64,000 bases of DNA, from the NCBI GenBank assembly GCA_002335605.1, contig BEDY01000005.1:1-64000 (forward strand). The letters are read 5' to 3'. The stretch is from Prillingera fragicola (lineage: Eukaryota; Basidiomycota; Tremellomycetes; Trichosporonales; Trichosporonaceae). Shown here piece after piece: positions 34,182-44,059 of the stretch (the first letter of the stretch is position 1; the number at the start of each line of letters is the position of its first letter). The translations under genes were made by a program, and so were the position numbers. The notes under the pieces are model-generated. The model worked only from the letters and a program-made list of their open reading frames with translations. It searched no databases and was not told the DNA's origin.

Positions 34182-35410
34182 ATGAGTCACGTCCGCAAAC
34201 CCCTCCGCCGCCCAGGCCAAGCCAACGCTATGCGCAGGCCACAGGGCCACAGCGGCGGACCAGGCGCCATCTCCCGAGGTGGAGCCACTCAGGCCGGCTC
34301 CTCACGCGGAGGTGACGACGGATACCTCTATGTCGCCGGCGTGAGGGATCCCAGCAAGCGTGTCACCGAGTACAAGACGGAGCAGGACGTGTGTCCTGTG
34401 TGTAGGACTGATAGGCAGTTCAACAAAAACTTGAGGTTATTGGTCTCGCCGTGCTACCACAAGATGTAAGTTGTGCTGGGCAGTGGCCAGGCCGGTGCTG
34501 ACAATGCAGGTGCGAGTCGTGTATCGACCGCGTATTCACTCTTGGACCTGAGCCTTGTCCGCAGTGCGGCAAGATTCTGCGCAAGGTGAACTTTGCGCAT
34601 CAGACGTTTGAGGACCTCAAGGTCGAGAAGGAGGTTGCTGTGCGAAGGCGAATGGCAGAAAAGTGAGTACGCCGGCCGCAGTAACATGGCTAACAACGCA
34701 GCTTCAACAAACGAAGGGACGACTTTCCCACAGCGCGCGAATACGACGACTATCTCGAAATGGTCGAAGACCTAACCTTCAACCTGCTCAACGACGTGAA
34801 CGTGGCACAGACCGAGGAGCGACTCGCAAAATGGGCGGCGGACAATGCTGGACAGATTGCGACGAATCAGCACAAGTTGGCGATGGAGGCTCTCTCGCAG
34901 ACCGAGCGCGACGACGTCGAGCGGCGCGCGCGTGCAGAGAGGAAACACATGATCGAGGAAGCCGAGCGCGTTGAACGGGCGGAAGAGACACGCGTCCGCG
35001 CCGAGCTCGTCGACGCTCTCGCACGCACCTCTGGCGGACCCGAGGCAGCGCGGGAGATCACCGAACGCGCCGCCCGCGCCAAGGCCGCCCGCGCAGCTGC
35101 GCTCGCAGCCACAGTCCCACCCTCCCTCGCCGCGCTGTACAGCAACAATGCCGAAATCGAGCAGCACGCGCCCACCTCCCCTTCCTACGCGGGACCCTAC
35201 GTGGCCATCCCGCACAGCGACCCGGACGCCGCCGCGTGGTCGGGCTGGTACGACCTGCAGGACGACTATGCCGATGGCCGCAGTGGGGTTATCTGGGCCA
35301 AGGAGGATCGCGAGAGCAAGGTCAAGGCCGGCGGCTGGAATTTGGGCTTGTTCTGGGAAATGGAGGTGCGGAGCGCTGTGGAAGGGTTGGCATGTCCTGT
35401 GCTCCGGTAG
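34182..35410 (+). CDS. TFB3: TFIIH/CAK assembly factor TFB3 (MAT1)
   Basis: The three-exon model is 34182..34465, 34510..34662, 34702..35410, giving 381 aa. MAT1/Tfb3 is the RING-finger subunit that joins the CDK7-cyclin H kinase to TFIIH, for Pol II CTD phosphorylation and repair. The C3HC4 RING is complete: C71, C74, C91, H93, C96, C99, C111, C114. It is followed by the helical MAT1 segment (EYDDYLEMVEDLTFNLLN) and a long coiled coil rich in Glu/Arg/Ala. The C-terminal part ends in a Gly/Trp segment that in MAT1 contacts the kinase. The N-terminus carries a basic, Gly-rich stretch of about 45 residues. A longer in-frame start exists upstream at 33969; MSHV was chosen for its CACCATG context. 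The gene is convergent with DPH6, with 135 bp between stops. Confidence 0.94.
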
Positions 35411-35545
35411 CGAGGGCGCCAGCTGTAGGAGGCTGCGCGGCTGTAGAAGTGACGGGAGAGGGAAGGCGAGCGCGCATTGCATGGCAACTGTTCACATTGT
35501 ACAACCACCACATGCAGTCTATGTACTCTAGTCCACTTTATCGCT

Positions 35546-37794
35546 CTAGGCAGAGAACACCTCAATGGCAAGAGGGTAGCTCGTGCCGTGCCCAGACCGC
35601 ACCTCCAGCACAGGCACATACGACACGCCCACGCCGCGCTCACTCGCCTCCCGCACAAGACCCACAGAGGGAACGACGGACACGAGGTGATAGACCCGGA
35701 CGCTGACTGCCCGCCGGAGCACACCTGCCAGCGCCGGAGCGGCGGCGAGGAGCGTGCTGTCCGTGCTGGGGAGGAAGATGGCTGCGCGGGAGCCGTGCCG
35801 CCCCCTCGGGGCGGTGCAGGTTTGCCAGAATGCGCCGCGGGCCGTGCCGGACTCGTAGGTGGCGTGGAGCTGGGAGTCGTCTAGGTCGTCGTCGTCGTCG
35901 TCGTCGCTGGCGCCCTCGTGGACTGTGTCGGTGTAGCCGGCCCGGCCCGTGTGCAGGTTGACTTGATACTCTATGAGGGCGCCGCGGGGCAGCGCAGACG
36001 CTCGCGCCAAGATGACGGGGGTGTTGTTATTCCACTCGTTCAGCGCGAGCCACTTGGTCCACGCCTTGCGCGAGACTTCTGGGCCCTCTGTTCCGCAGCC
36101 CTCGAGCTGGGCCCACCAGGCTACACAGCTCTCTGGCCAGCCCGTCCATCCGCCGCCCGTCGAGGCGGGATTACGTAGGACTTCCACGATGCGTCGGACG
36201 TGCTGTAGTGCCAGTGCTGCTTGCTGCGCGTATGGGCTTGCAGGTGGGGCTGGGGATGGGGCGAAAGTGAGCGTGGGCGGTAGCAAAGGAATTTGGCCCG
36301 CGATATGCAGCCTCGCGTCCACTGTCACTGCTTGCGAGTACGGGCCAATGTTGGCTGGAGCCCAGTACGAGATGCCCTGTACGTGCAGCGCTGACCTGCC
36401 GCCTACTGGCGTGTCGCCAGAGTCGTCAAAGCCGACCATGTCCACGCGCAGGCGCTGGCCTGCTGGAAGCGGGACAGCGACGCATGCCCGAGATGGTGGC
36501 GAGGTCCCAAAGTATCTGATGTAGGCGGCATTGACGAGTGGAAAGTCGGCCATGTTGGATAGCAGGAGGGTAATGTGTGTCGCGTGTAGGACGGTGAGGT
36601 TCTCGGTTGCGAGCCGAGCTGGAGCGTTAGTAGGTTATGTGAGAGTGAACGTACCTGTGATGGCCTCGAAAGCCTGGACAAGCTCTCCACCAACGCTGTC
36701 GGCAGCTTTCCCTTCGCCAGAGACAGAGAACCAGCGGCCAGTTCGCCCGAATCTCACCACTCCAGGCTCCGACGCAGCGATGTCCTCAAACACTTCGCTG
36801 TCGCCAGGTGCGACCTTCATCTCGACAGTCTCCAACACCTCGTGTCCCTGTTCGTCCAGTCCACCCTCGACTTCGTCCAGTCCCAACAGCTCTCTCAACT
36901 CCGCAACTGAAGGCTTCGTCCATCCCTCCTTGGGCACGAGCTGCGCATCCTCAATCCTCAGATAAGCGACAGTGTATGGCTCGGGGTCGGTGATGACGAC
37001 CTCGGGATCACCGAGTTCTATCCGATGGGAGAAGATTGGCGCATCAAGAGTGACCGTCTCATACTCTCCGCCCTCGCCAGCTGGATGAGCGCCATACTGC
37101 ATCTCCAACCTGGTAAGCACCGGCAGCAGCTGGCCCAGGCTCTTGGCTAGATGTCGCTCGTTTAGCCCTGCTCCGGCAACTTTCACCAGCACGGCAGTGA
37201 GACCAGACGCAACCATCTGGGTTACGAGAGGAAGCTGCTTGCTTTGCCACAGATAAGCTAGTGAGGTGAGCTTGAGGCGTGAGCAGACGTGCTCGATGCG
37301 GAGGCGTTGATAGTTGGAGAGAATGGCACCAGAGGAGATTGCGGTTGCATCTGGGTGGGATGCCTGTCCCATCAGTACATGAACAACATTGTCTCTCACC
37401 AAGACTTGAAGCAGAAGCGCAGTGAGGTCTTCGGTCTCGTCACCCTCCCTCCCGTCCTTGCCCTCACGCGAGCCATATTCTGCGCCTTGCTCAAGGGCGC
37501 CGCCGGTGATGACGCGAGAGTAATATGGTAGTCCCATTGACTGGGCAATGAGACGCGGGATTTGAGTTCCAACTGATTGATACATGTGCGAGTCGAGCTC
37601 GTCTCCTGCATTAGCTGGGTACAGGGGGGCAACACACCGATGCTTGGAGGAGGAGTGAGCGTTGCGATTGCTACAACCTCGTGGCCGTTTGCGAGCGTAT
37701 GCATCAAGTTGAAGCATGAGTCTTTGCCCCCTGAGACTAGACCTATGACCTTGTGTCTCGTCCCAGGCAGCGCTGGCGATGCTGTCGTGCTCAT
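35546..37794 (-). CDS. DPH6: Diphthine-ammonia ligase DPH6 with C-terminal RidA-like domains
   Basis: The four-exon model is complement(35546..36618, 36655..37363, 37400..37605, 37638..37794), giving 714 aa. It performs the last, ATP-dependent amidation of diphthine to diphthamide on elongation factor 2. The N-terminal PP-loop ATPase domain has SGGKDS at residues 21-26, then the GAILSNYQRLRIEHVC block and HPAGEGGEYET, all diagnostic of DPH6. The C-terminal half carries two regions of the RidA/YjgF type (ISYWAPANIGPYSQAV is the clear one), as in yeast Dph6. An intron of 36 nt at 37364-37399 has a multiple-of-three length and no stop, so it can be misread as coding; removing it restores the family spacing. 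An acidic run of Asp lies in the last third, between the RidA-like parts. Confidence 0.94.
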
Positions 37795-38497
37795 GGCTGC
37801 TGTTGTTGACGAAGACGTCGTTGTATGTTGCTGGCAACAAAGTTGGAAACCTCCACTTTGTGTTCAGTAGTAGTTGGCCCATGTGCTCCCCACGTGGCCA
37901 TTGGCACATTTGGTCCCGCTCACAGGCATCTCTGGTGCGATTCTCTCCGTTATCCATTTCTGGTATTATCATGTTCCAAACAGTGACCAGTTGACCAGCA
38001 CCGACAATGAGCACACCAGAGGGCATGTCCCAAGCCACTGACACATTGAATGACCGTCTCCTCACAGGGTTTGTCCCCGATCACACACAGCCGCACGTGC
38101 TATACAAGATCGTCCTGCCTAGGCCACCCGAGTCTCCTCAAATCCACTAGCCGTCCCAAGCCCATCCACGAGCTGCAGCAATGCCGAGGACAGCTTGGCC
38201 ACGACAGCACCCGACCACTGACATCAATCTCTATTGTTCCTATCAGCCCGCATGTCCCACGCGTGGAATACCGAGGTCGAATGCCGCCGGCATCGGATAG
38301 CGGATCAAGCCGGAAGCACTCACAATGCGTTGTCACTGGGCCCAAGTCGTTCCGATCTGCGATAACAATTCTACTGATTACTGCGGCTGACGGCGGGGGC
38401 CGGAGGGCCGTTGACATACTTATGAATACCGACTGCTGCTGTTCAACATTACCTCACTCACAGTGGTAACAACAACACACACCAACAACAACTTCAA
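37795..38497. promoter_or_regulatory. Divergent promoter region of DPH6 and the 344-aa orphan
   Basis: This 703-base gap separates two divergent genes. No RNA gene or repeat is visible. The sequence just before 38498 is rich in CAA/ACA rather than CT, unlike most leaders in this window. Confidence 0.4.
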
Positions 38498-39532
38498 ATG
38501 ATTCAGACGCAGCTCCAACCGGCCGCAGCCCACGACACCGACCCACACACTACCTCGCCACCGAGCCTCTCCCTCCCGCGCCCCACCCAGCAACCACACC
38601 GCACGCCGAGGATCTACCACCCCGGACACATCGCCCCGCGCGCGCATCCATATGGCAAACACACTGATCTACCCTTTGCCGCCGACCTGCGCTCTCTCGC
38701 GAGGGTGGCACGCTGGTTCGCCTCCTCTGCCCGCGCTGCAGCAGCATGGAAGCCAACTAAACTCGGCATCCTCTCCACCACCCCCACCTCACCGCGCGAG
38801 TCGACCCCACCACCCAAGCTCTCCATCGACCTCGCGGCCTCAGCAGCCGCGCTCAGCTACACCCTCAACACAGTCTCGCAGACACACTACCGCGCACCAA
38901 AGTGGAACCCGGCATTCCTCGACGCGGCAATTGCGCTGGCATTCTCACAGCGCTGCCCCGCCCTGCTCGCCGCACTCGCCAGCCGCCCCACAGACCCATG
39001 GCAGCGGTACACCCTCTCCGCCCTCGCAGCCGTACTCGCCACCCCATCCCACGCGGGCGGTTCACGCACGCCCAGCCCCGGGCCCATCGACATCGATTTC
39101 GCAGCCCACCCCGGCCTCCTCACCCAGAAATTCGCGACGCTGGACCCATGGGCCGAGGCCGTGCTCGCCGCGCACGCCCTGGGCGCGCTGTTTGCTCTCC
39201 CAGACTACTTCCGCCGGCGTGACGCAGCGCTGAAAGTCATTTACGGCGCTGAAGCAACCCCACACCGCGCGCTTGCGAGCTGCGAGGTGCAAGCGCGGTG
39301 CTACGCCCGGTGCGGCGGGGGGGTGGGTGCTGTCCGCGCTGCGGCTGGGTGCATGAGGGTGGGTGGGGATCTGGATGATTTTGTGCGTGCGGCGTGGACG
39401 GCGGCGAATGGGGCTCTGGGAGGGGTTTGTGCCGAGTGTGCACGCGGGGTCAAGGCTGGGATGGTTGGGATGTGGGCTACGGGGCGGATGCCGAGGGAAT
39501 GGAGTGGTCATCATCACTGCCATCGTGCTTGA
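38498..39532 (+). CDS. Hypothetical protein, Ala-rich helical
   Basis: This is a single-exon gene of 344 aa. The first 50 residues are Pro/Thr/His-rich and probably disordered. From about residue 60 on the protein is Ala- and Leu-rich with regular helix-like spacing, and contains eight or more Cys in its last 100 residues (for example CEVQARCYARCGGG). No family is recognised. The start ATG at 38498 follows an A/C-rich leader. Codon use is strongly C-ending, like its neighbours, and the frame stays open for over 1 kb, which supports a real gene. It is divergent from DPH6; nothing else hints at its job. Confidence 0.65.
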   Translation: MIQTQLQPAAAHDTDPHTTSPPSLSLPRPTQQPHRTPRIYHPGHIAPRAHPYGKHTDLPFAADLRSLARVARWFASSARAAAAWKPTKLGILSTTPTSPRESTPPPKLSIDLAASAAALSYTLNTVSQTHYRAPKWNPAFLDAAIALAFSQRCPALLAALASRPTDPWQRYTLSALAAVLATPSHAGGSRTPSPGPIDIDFAAHPGLLTQKFATLDPWAEAVLAAHALGALFALPDYFRRRDAALKVIYGAEATPHRALASCEVQARCYARCGGGVGAVRAAAGCMRVGGDLDDFVRAAWTAANGALGGVCAECARGVKAGMVGMWATGRMPREWSGHHHCHRA

Positions 39533-39820
39533 GAGCCTAAACAGGAGTTAGGAGGTGGTTGTAGATATTAGAACAGGAATAGACTCGAATGTACCACTCT
39601 ACCAAATGACAGCCTTGACTCGGTGCCACTTTGCGACCATCCTGTTGCTCAGCGCTACACACCTGCACTGCGACGGTCAATGTCTTTGCAGGATATACTG
39701 CAGTAATGGCGAGATCAAGTAAAGCTTTCCTGCTAGACCCTCAAGGCAGGAAAGGAGAAAGACCCGCCTTGACCGCAAACCCCGCCTCATCCACACACAC
39801 AAATGTCACCTTCCTCAAGA

Positions 39821-39891
39821 ACACCGTTGGTGAAACGGTATCATGCGTCGTTGCCATCGACGCGGCAAGGGTTCGACTCCCTTACGGTGTA
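39821..39891 (+). tRNA. tRNA-Gly (anticodon GCC)
   Basis: The acceptor ACACCGT pairs fully with ACGGTGT, with discriminator A at 39891. The D arm is GTGA AACGGTA TCAT. The anticodon stem CGTCG/CGACG closes the loop TT-GCC-AT. The T arm is AAGGG TTCGACT CCCTT. At 71 nt with no intron it is the usual size for tRNA-Gly. Confidence 0.95.
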
Positions 39892-41657
39892 GAAGCGAGC
39901 GACAAACGTTGCGAGCCTTCGCTTTTTGGATGTTGGGAGGAGGGAGGGAAGGTGTGCGGGGCATACGGGGGTGGTTGGTGCGAGTGGCGTGGACGGTGTG
40001 GGGACCTCGGGGTGGAGTGGGGTAGAAGAGTTGGTTTCGCTGCTCACTTTTCGATACTGAGACGTAGAGACATGAGTATAGAGACAGCAGACGGCCTAGT
40101 TCATGACAGTAGTCAGTGGAAATCGTGGGGAGGCGTGCCGTAGGCAGAGTTTTGTGGCTCAGGGGAACGACGAGTCTGTCGATGCTGATACAGTGCTACG
40201 ATCGTGAACGGAGGCCACATCGTTTTCATTCTTAACAGATAATAGGTGTTCAAGCATAACAGAGTTGACTCAATCTTTGTTGAGAATGGGCGGCAACGCC
40301 TGGCCGTAGCCGCCGTCGACAGCGACTCGGGCATCTGAGGTAATGAAGCTCCAAGACTGCTGACAAATGGTGGCGACGGGTTGCTGACTGCCTGTTCGGT
40401 ATTACTGTAGTGAAGCAATTGCAACCTTTAGACTAGGCTTTCTGGTATAACAGAAAGTTGCGATTGACACTAGAGGGGAGGAGGTAGCGCAATGTTGATA
40501 AAATGCGAGTTTCTTCACGCATCTGTAGAGACACACAATGCTACTGCTGTCACCACAATCATCTCCACGATACACTCTCCGCATATCATTATTTTGACTG
40601 CGCCGGACGTCAGATGCGTTTGTGCGCCACGATTCAATCCGTGAAAGCGGAGAACGTGCCTCGATGCAACCGTGGAACATCGAGTCGAAATCAGGCCATC
40701 AGGGAAGCCGCTATCACCAAAGTGGCAACATCGGACATCACGGCGAGAACACGCCGTGTGCCCGCCATACAACCAAAGGCACTCCGACGACTGTCTAGGC
40801 CTTTTAATCGAGTTGGAGTGTGCCCGAGACAGACAACAGGGAAGAGCTAGGATGTGACGGGAGGTTGGGTGTGCGTTTGTGTGTGACATTGTGGTGTGCA
40901 CATGGAGGCAAGGATGGGTGTGGCATTGCCCACCAGTTGGGCATTGGTGTGGAGCGGTGGTCTAGACTTTGGACTGTGAGGGTCGTGTATAGCCTCGACA
41001 CGTCTTGGCGACATATCAATGGACCTGGTTGTTGTTGTGTGTGGTTCCTGGTCACTGCAAGCGGGTGAGCTGCTGCAAGTGGAAGGTGACCGCAGGCTCC
41101 TCATCACTTGTCGTTCAGTCGAGTCGAGTTTTGAAAGATGGTGTTCACTTGAGCTAGCCGCATTGCAGTGCCTCCCAGTGCTGATGCCACCAAACGGAAG
41201 GTGGATCAAGGTTTGCCAAAGACATGAACGACGTCGAAATGCGCCCAAAGTTGAAGCCAATGTTGTGGCACCTGTTCGCATCCAATCTAGCTGCACACTC
41301 TCACAGATTCCACCCACACTTCACCTGACTCTGAGCTGTGGGTGGCAATGAGAGAAATTGCATCAAGGAGGATGCTACTGCCGTATGTCCAAGAATCACC
41401 GCGTTGGCTCACCCGGTTGGTTTAACTCAAAAGAGGGCTCTCTGGCTGTCCAGCATGGCTTGAGGCTTCAACTCTTATAGCTGAAAGACAGGTTCGTTTT
41501 CCGAGCGATGCCTTGAGAAGCGGGTGCACGTAGAGCGGACGGTGCTCACTGATGATCAGCCACGAGGCTTGGGGACTTTCGCACCTCGACCTCATCAGTT
41601 ACCTCAAGACCATCGGCGCTCCTCTATGTCTCTCAGACCTGAGCTGTTCCCAAATGC

Positions 41658-41700
41658 AAACCTTTACGGCAAACCTTTTACGGCAAACCTTTTACGGCAA
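41658..41700. repeat. 14-bp tandem repeat, about three copies
   Basis: The unit AAACCTTTTACGGC occurs three times head to tail (41658-41670, 41671-41684, 41685-41698). The first copy is one T shorter; the other two are identical. Its function is unknown; replication slippage is the simplest origin. Confidence 0.85.
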
Positions 41701-42430
41701 AGAAGCCTGATAACAAACTCATCGCTGGCCAAACCGCGTACGTAGTGTGGTGCGGTCATCCTCGCCCGTTGACTACGCGTCGCCGCTCCAGCATCAGGCA
41801 CAATCTGCAATCTCGAGGCCAGATATGGTTCTGCGTGCTTGGTAACACGACGCGGATGGACTCATATCCATGAATATCGGGATAACTGACAGGCAGTGGC
41901 ATTCATTGCCATGGAAGAGATCCGATGGGCGCTGAGAAGACAGCGGGATTGACATGGGAGTGGGTATAGGGAAGGAGAGGGAAGCGGTGAGCGCTGGGCG
42001 GGGGTTGTGCTGCTGTTATTAATCATCACCTTGCCGTCGTTATCACCATGGGTACACAAGCCCACACCTCCGCTGTGTGTGCTGAGATCATGCTTCAATC
42101 ATCGCACACCGACCAAGATTAGCTCGGCCAGGAACACCGCTAATCTACTCCAACCCTCCTCCGCCACTAAACTGGATGCTGGAATCGGCAACCAATGTAC
42201 AAAGCTATTCGTATCTAGGTTGTGCCTATGATCTGCAGACGCTAGTGCGCACTTGGCACTAGAATGGTACAGATCCAGGACTCACCTGATGTCCCAATGC
42301 TGTGGGGTGGAGTGGAGATGGACGCGGGCGGTTGGAGGAGTTATGACGTCGCGAGTGTGTCCGAGGTTCTTGGCACTTGCGGATTTAAACTCTGTGTTGC
42401 GTTATCTACACCACCGCTAGAAGAACCTCC

Positions 42431-42491
42431 TTGGCTGAGGTCAGATCATGTCTGGCTGAGGTCAGATCATGTCTGGCTGATGTCAGATTGT
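42431..42491. repeat. 21-bp tandem repeat, nearly three copies
   Basis: Two perfect 21-bp copies (42431-42451 and 42452-42472) start TGGCTGAGGTCAGATCATG. A third, diverged partial copy runs to 42491. The unit length of two helical turns would put copies of any bound site on the same DNA face, but no binding factor is known. Confidence 0.85.
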
Positions 42492-42858
42492 CAAGTGATC
42501 GGCGAGACTTGCGCCCTTCCGGAATATGGCGATCATTCAAGAACGTGCACGATGATAAATGGACACATTCATCAGCAAAAATATACCCCCACAGCCATCA
42601 CAGCAATCACAACGGGTATGCATACGATATCAAAGCAGAAGACCTCCGCTGCACTGCAGGATGTCATCTGATAAGCCAGTATTCTGGTAACGATCAAACA
42701 AGAAGAAAACAACGGGCAACCCCTGTACAACGCCCCACCACACTTCTGACGTGGCCAGGGTCACAACGCAGTATCCACGAACGCGTCAAGACCGACGCAT
42801 TCGGCGTGCGGAGCTTGCCCAGCACACACGTTTCCTTTTCACATGCCCACACGCACGC

Positions 42859-44059
42859 TCACTGCTGCTGCGCATTGGGTATGGCCTGCGGCTGGGCGCG
42901 CTCCTGCGCCGCCGCAGCCGCCTGCGCCTGCAGGGCAGCATGCTGTTCGGGGCCGGGCTGATTCGGGTCGACGTTCATCGGGTCCTCGTACTCGGTAGCG
43001 GGGGCTGGAGAATGTCAGTAACGGTGCCTTTGGGCGCGGGGGTGGGCACTCACCACGAGGATCGCAGGGGTCGGCTGCGACGCGGCGCCAGGCCTCCTGG
43101 TCCGGGCGGCCAGTGGGGCTGCCGACAGCGAAGGGGTTGAGGTTGACGTTGGCTGCTGGAGGTGGCGAGTTGGCAGCCTCTTGAGCGGCCCGGTTGGCCT
43201 CCTCGACGAGCTGGACGAGGAGCTGCTCGGCTTCGGCGGAGGTCTTGAAGCCGATGACGGGAATCTCGTTGCGGCATTTGAAGGTCTTGGCGACGAGGTT
43301 GGGTCCACCGGCGTCCTTGACTGCTGCGCTTGCGAGAACTTCGTCGGCTGCCAGGAAGAGATGGGGTCCGTGCGTGTTGCGAGTGACCGTCTCGATCTCG
43401 TGCGAAATGGTGAGACGGTCCGAGATCTGGCGCGCAGCTTCCTGGGGCATGTTGGCGCGACCAGCGAGCGCATCCGCGCCGACAGCGCCGGGTGTCTGGT
43501 CGACGGCATTCACAACTGCAAGCCAGACACTCTCCTCGGCTCCATCGGGGAGAGCATACCTGTTCTCATCAAGCCAATCAAAGCTGAGTGCGGGGTCGAG
43601 ACCCTGGACGTCCTCGACTGGAACACGTGCAGCCTCGAGCGCGGCCTTGATGTGCTTCTCCACCAGCTGGCGGTCGCTCGCAACACCAGTTCCACCCTTA
43701 GCCTTGAGCACAGTGCCGACAATCTTGAGGATGGAGGGTACGAGGATGGGACGAAGCTTGAGCTTACCAAGCGCGCCGAGCAGGGACCCAATCTCGGCGG
43801 GAGGGGCAAGAATAAGACGAGCGTCGAGGAACACTACGCCGGCGCGGTTGGGGTCCACTCGCGACCCCTTGCGGTCTGGCGAGAGCGATGTACTCCAGGT
43901 GACCGACTGGAGAGCCGACTTGGCGGCTCCTTGTGCCGAGAATGAGCCGCCCGACGACGCCTTGGCCGCGTTGTTCTTAAAGTTGAGACCAGCCAGCGCA
44001 GAGCCGCTGGTGCTGTTGGTTGGCGAGGTGCCCGTCTTGTTCTTGAACTTCTTGAACAT
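42859..44059 (-). CDS. Uncharacterised protein with Lys-rich N-terminus
   Basis: The two-exon model is complement(42859..43004, 43054..44059), giving 383 aa. It starts MFKKFKNKTG, a short basic stretch, then a Ser/Asn-rich linker to about residue 50. Residues about 55-300 look folded: VVFLDARLILAPPAEIGSLL, then KLRPILVPSILKIVG, an acidic helix-rich middle, and later GPHLFLAADEVLASAAV and NEIPVIGFKTSAEAEQLLVQLV. The tail is Pro/Asn-rich and ends in a Gln/Ala-rich helix finishing QQQ. I do not recognise the family. The gene is isolated: about 3 kb upstream and 3.8 kb downstream lack other genes. The start ATG lies close behind in-frame leader sequence without other good ATGs. Confidence 0.75.

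Larger units (their letters stand above)
39892..42858. other. Gene-poor stretch with short tandem repeats
   Basis: About 3 kb has no supportable gene. Many short frames occur on both strands but none exceeds about 180 codons, and those overlap in competing frames without domains. Two short tandem repeats (41658-41700 and 42431-42491) are listed separately. A pseudogene or degenerate element cannot be ruled out, but no recognisable remnant was seen. Confidence 0.45.
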
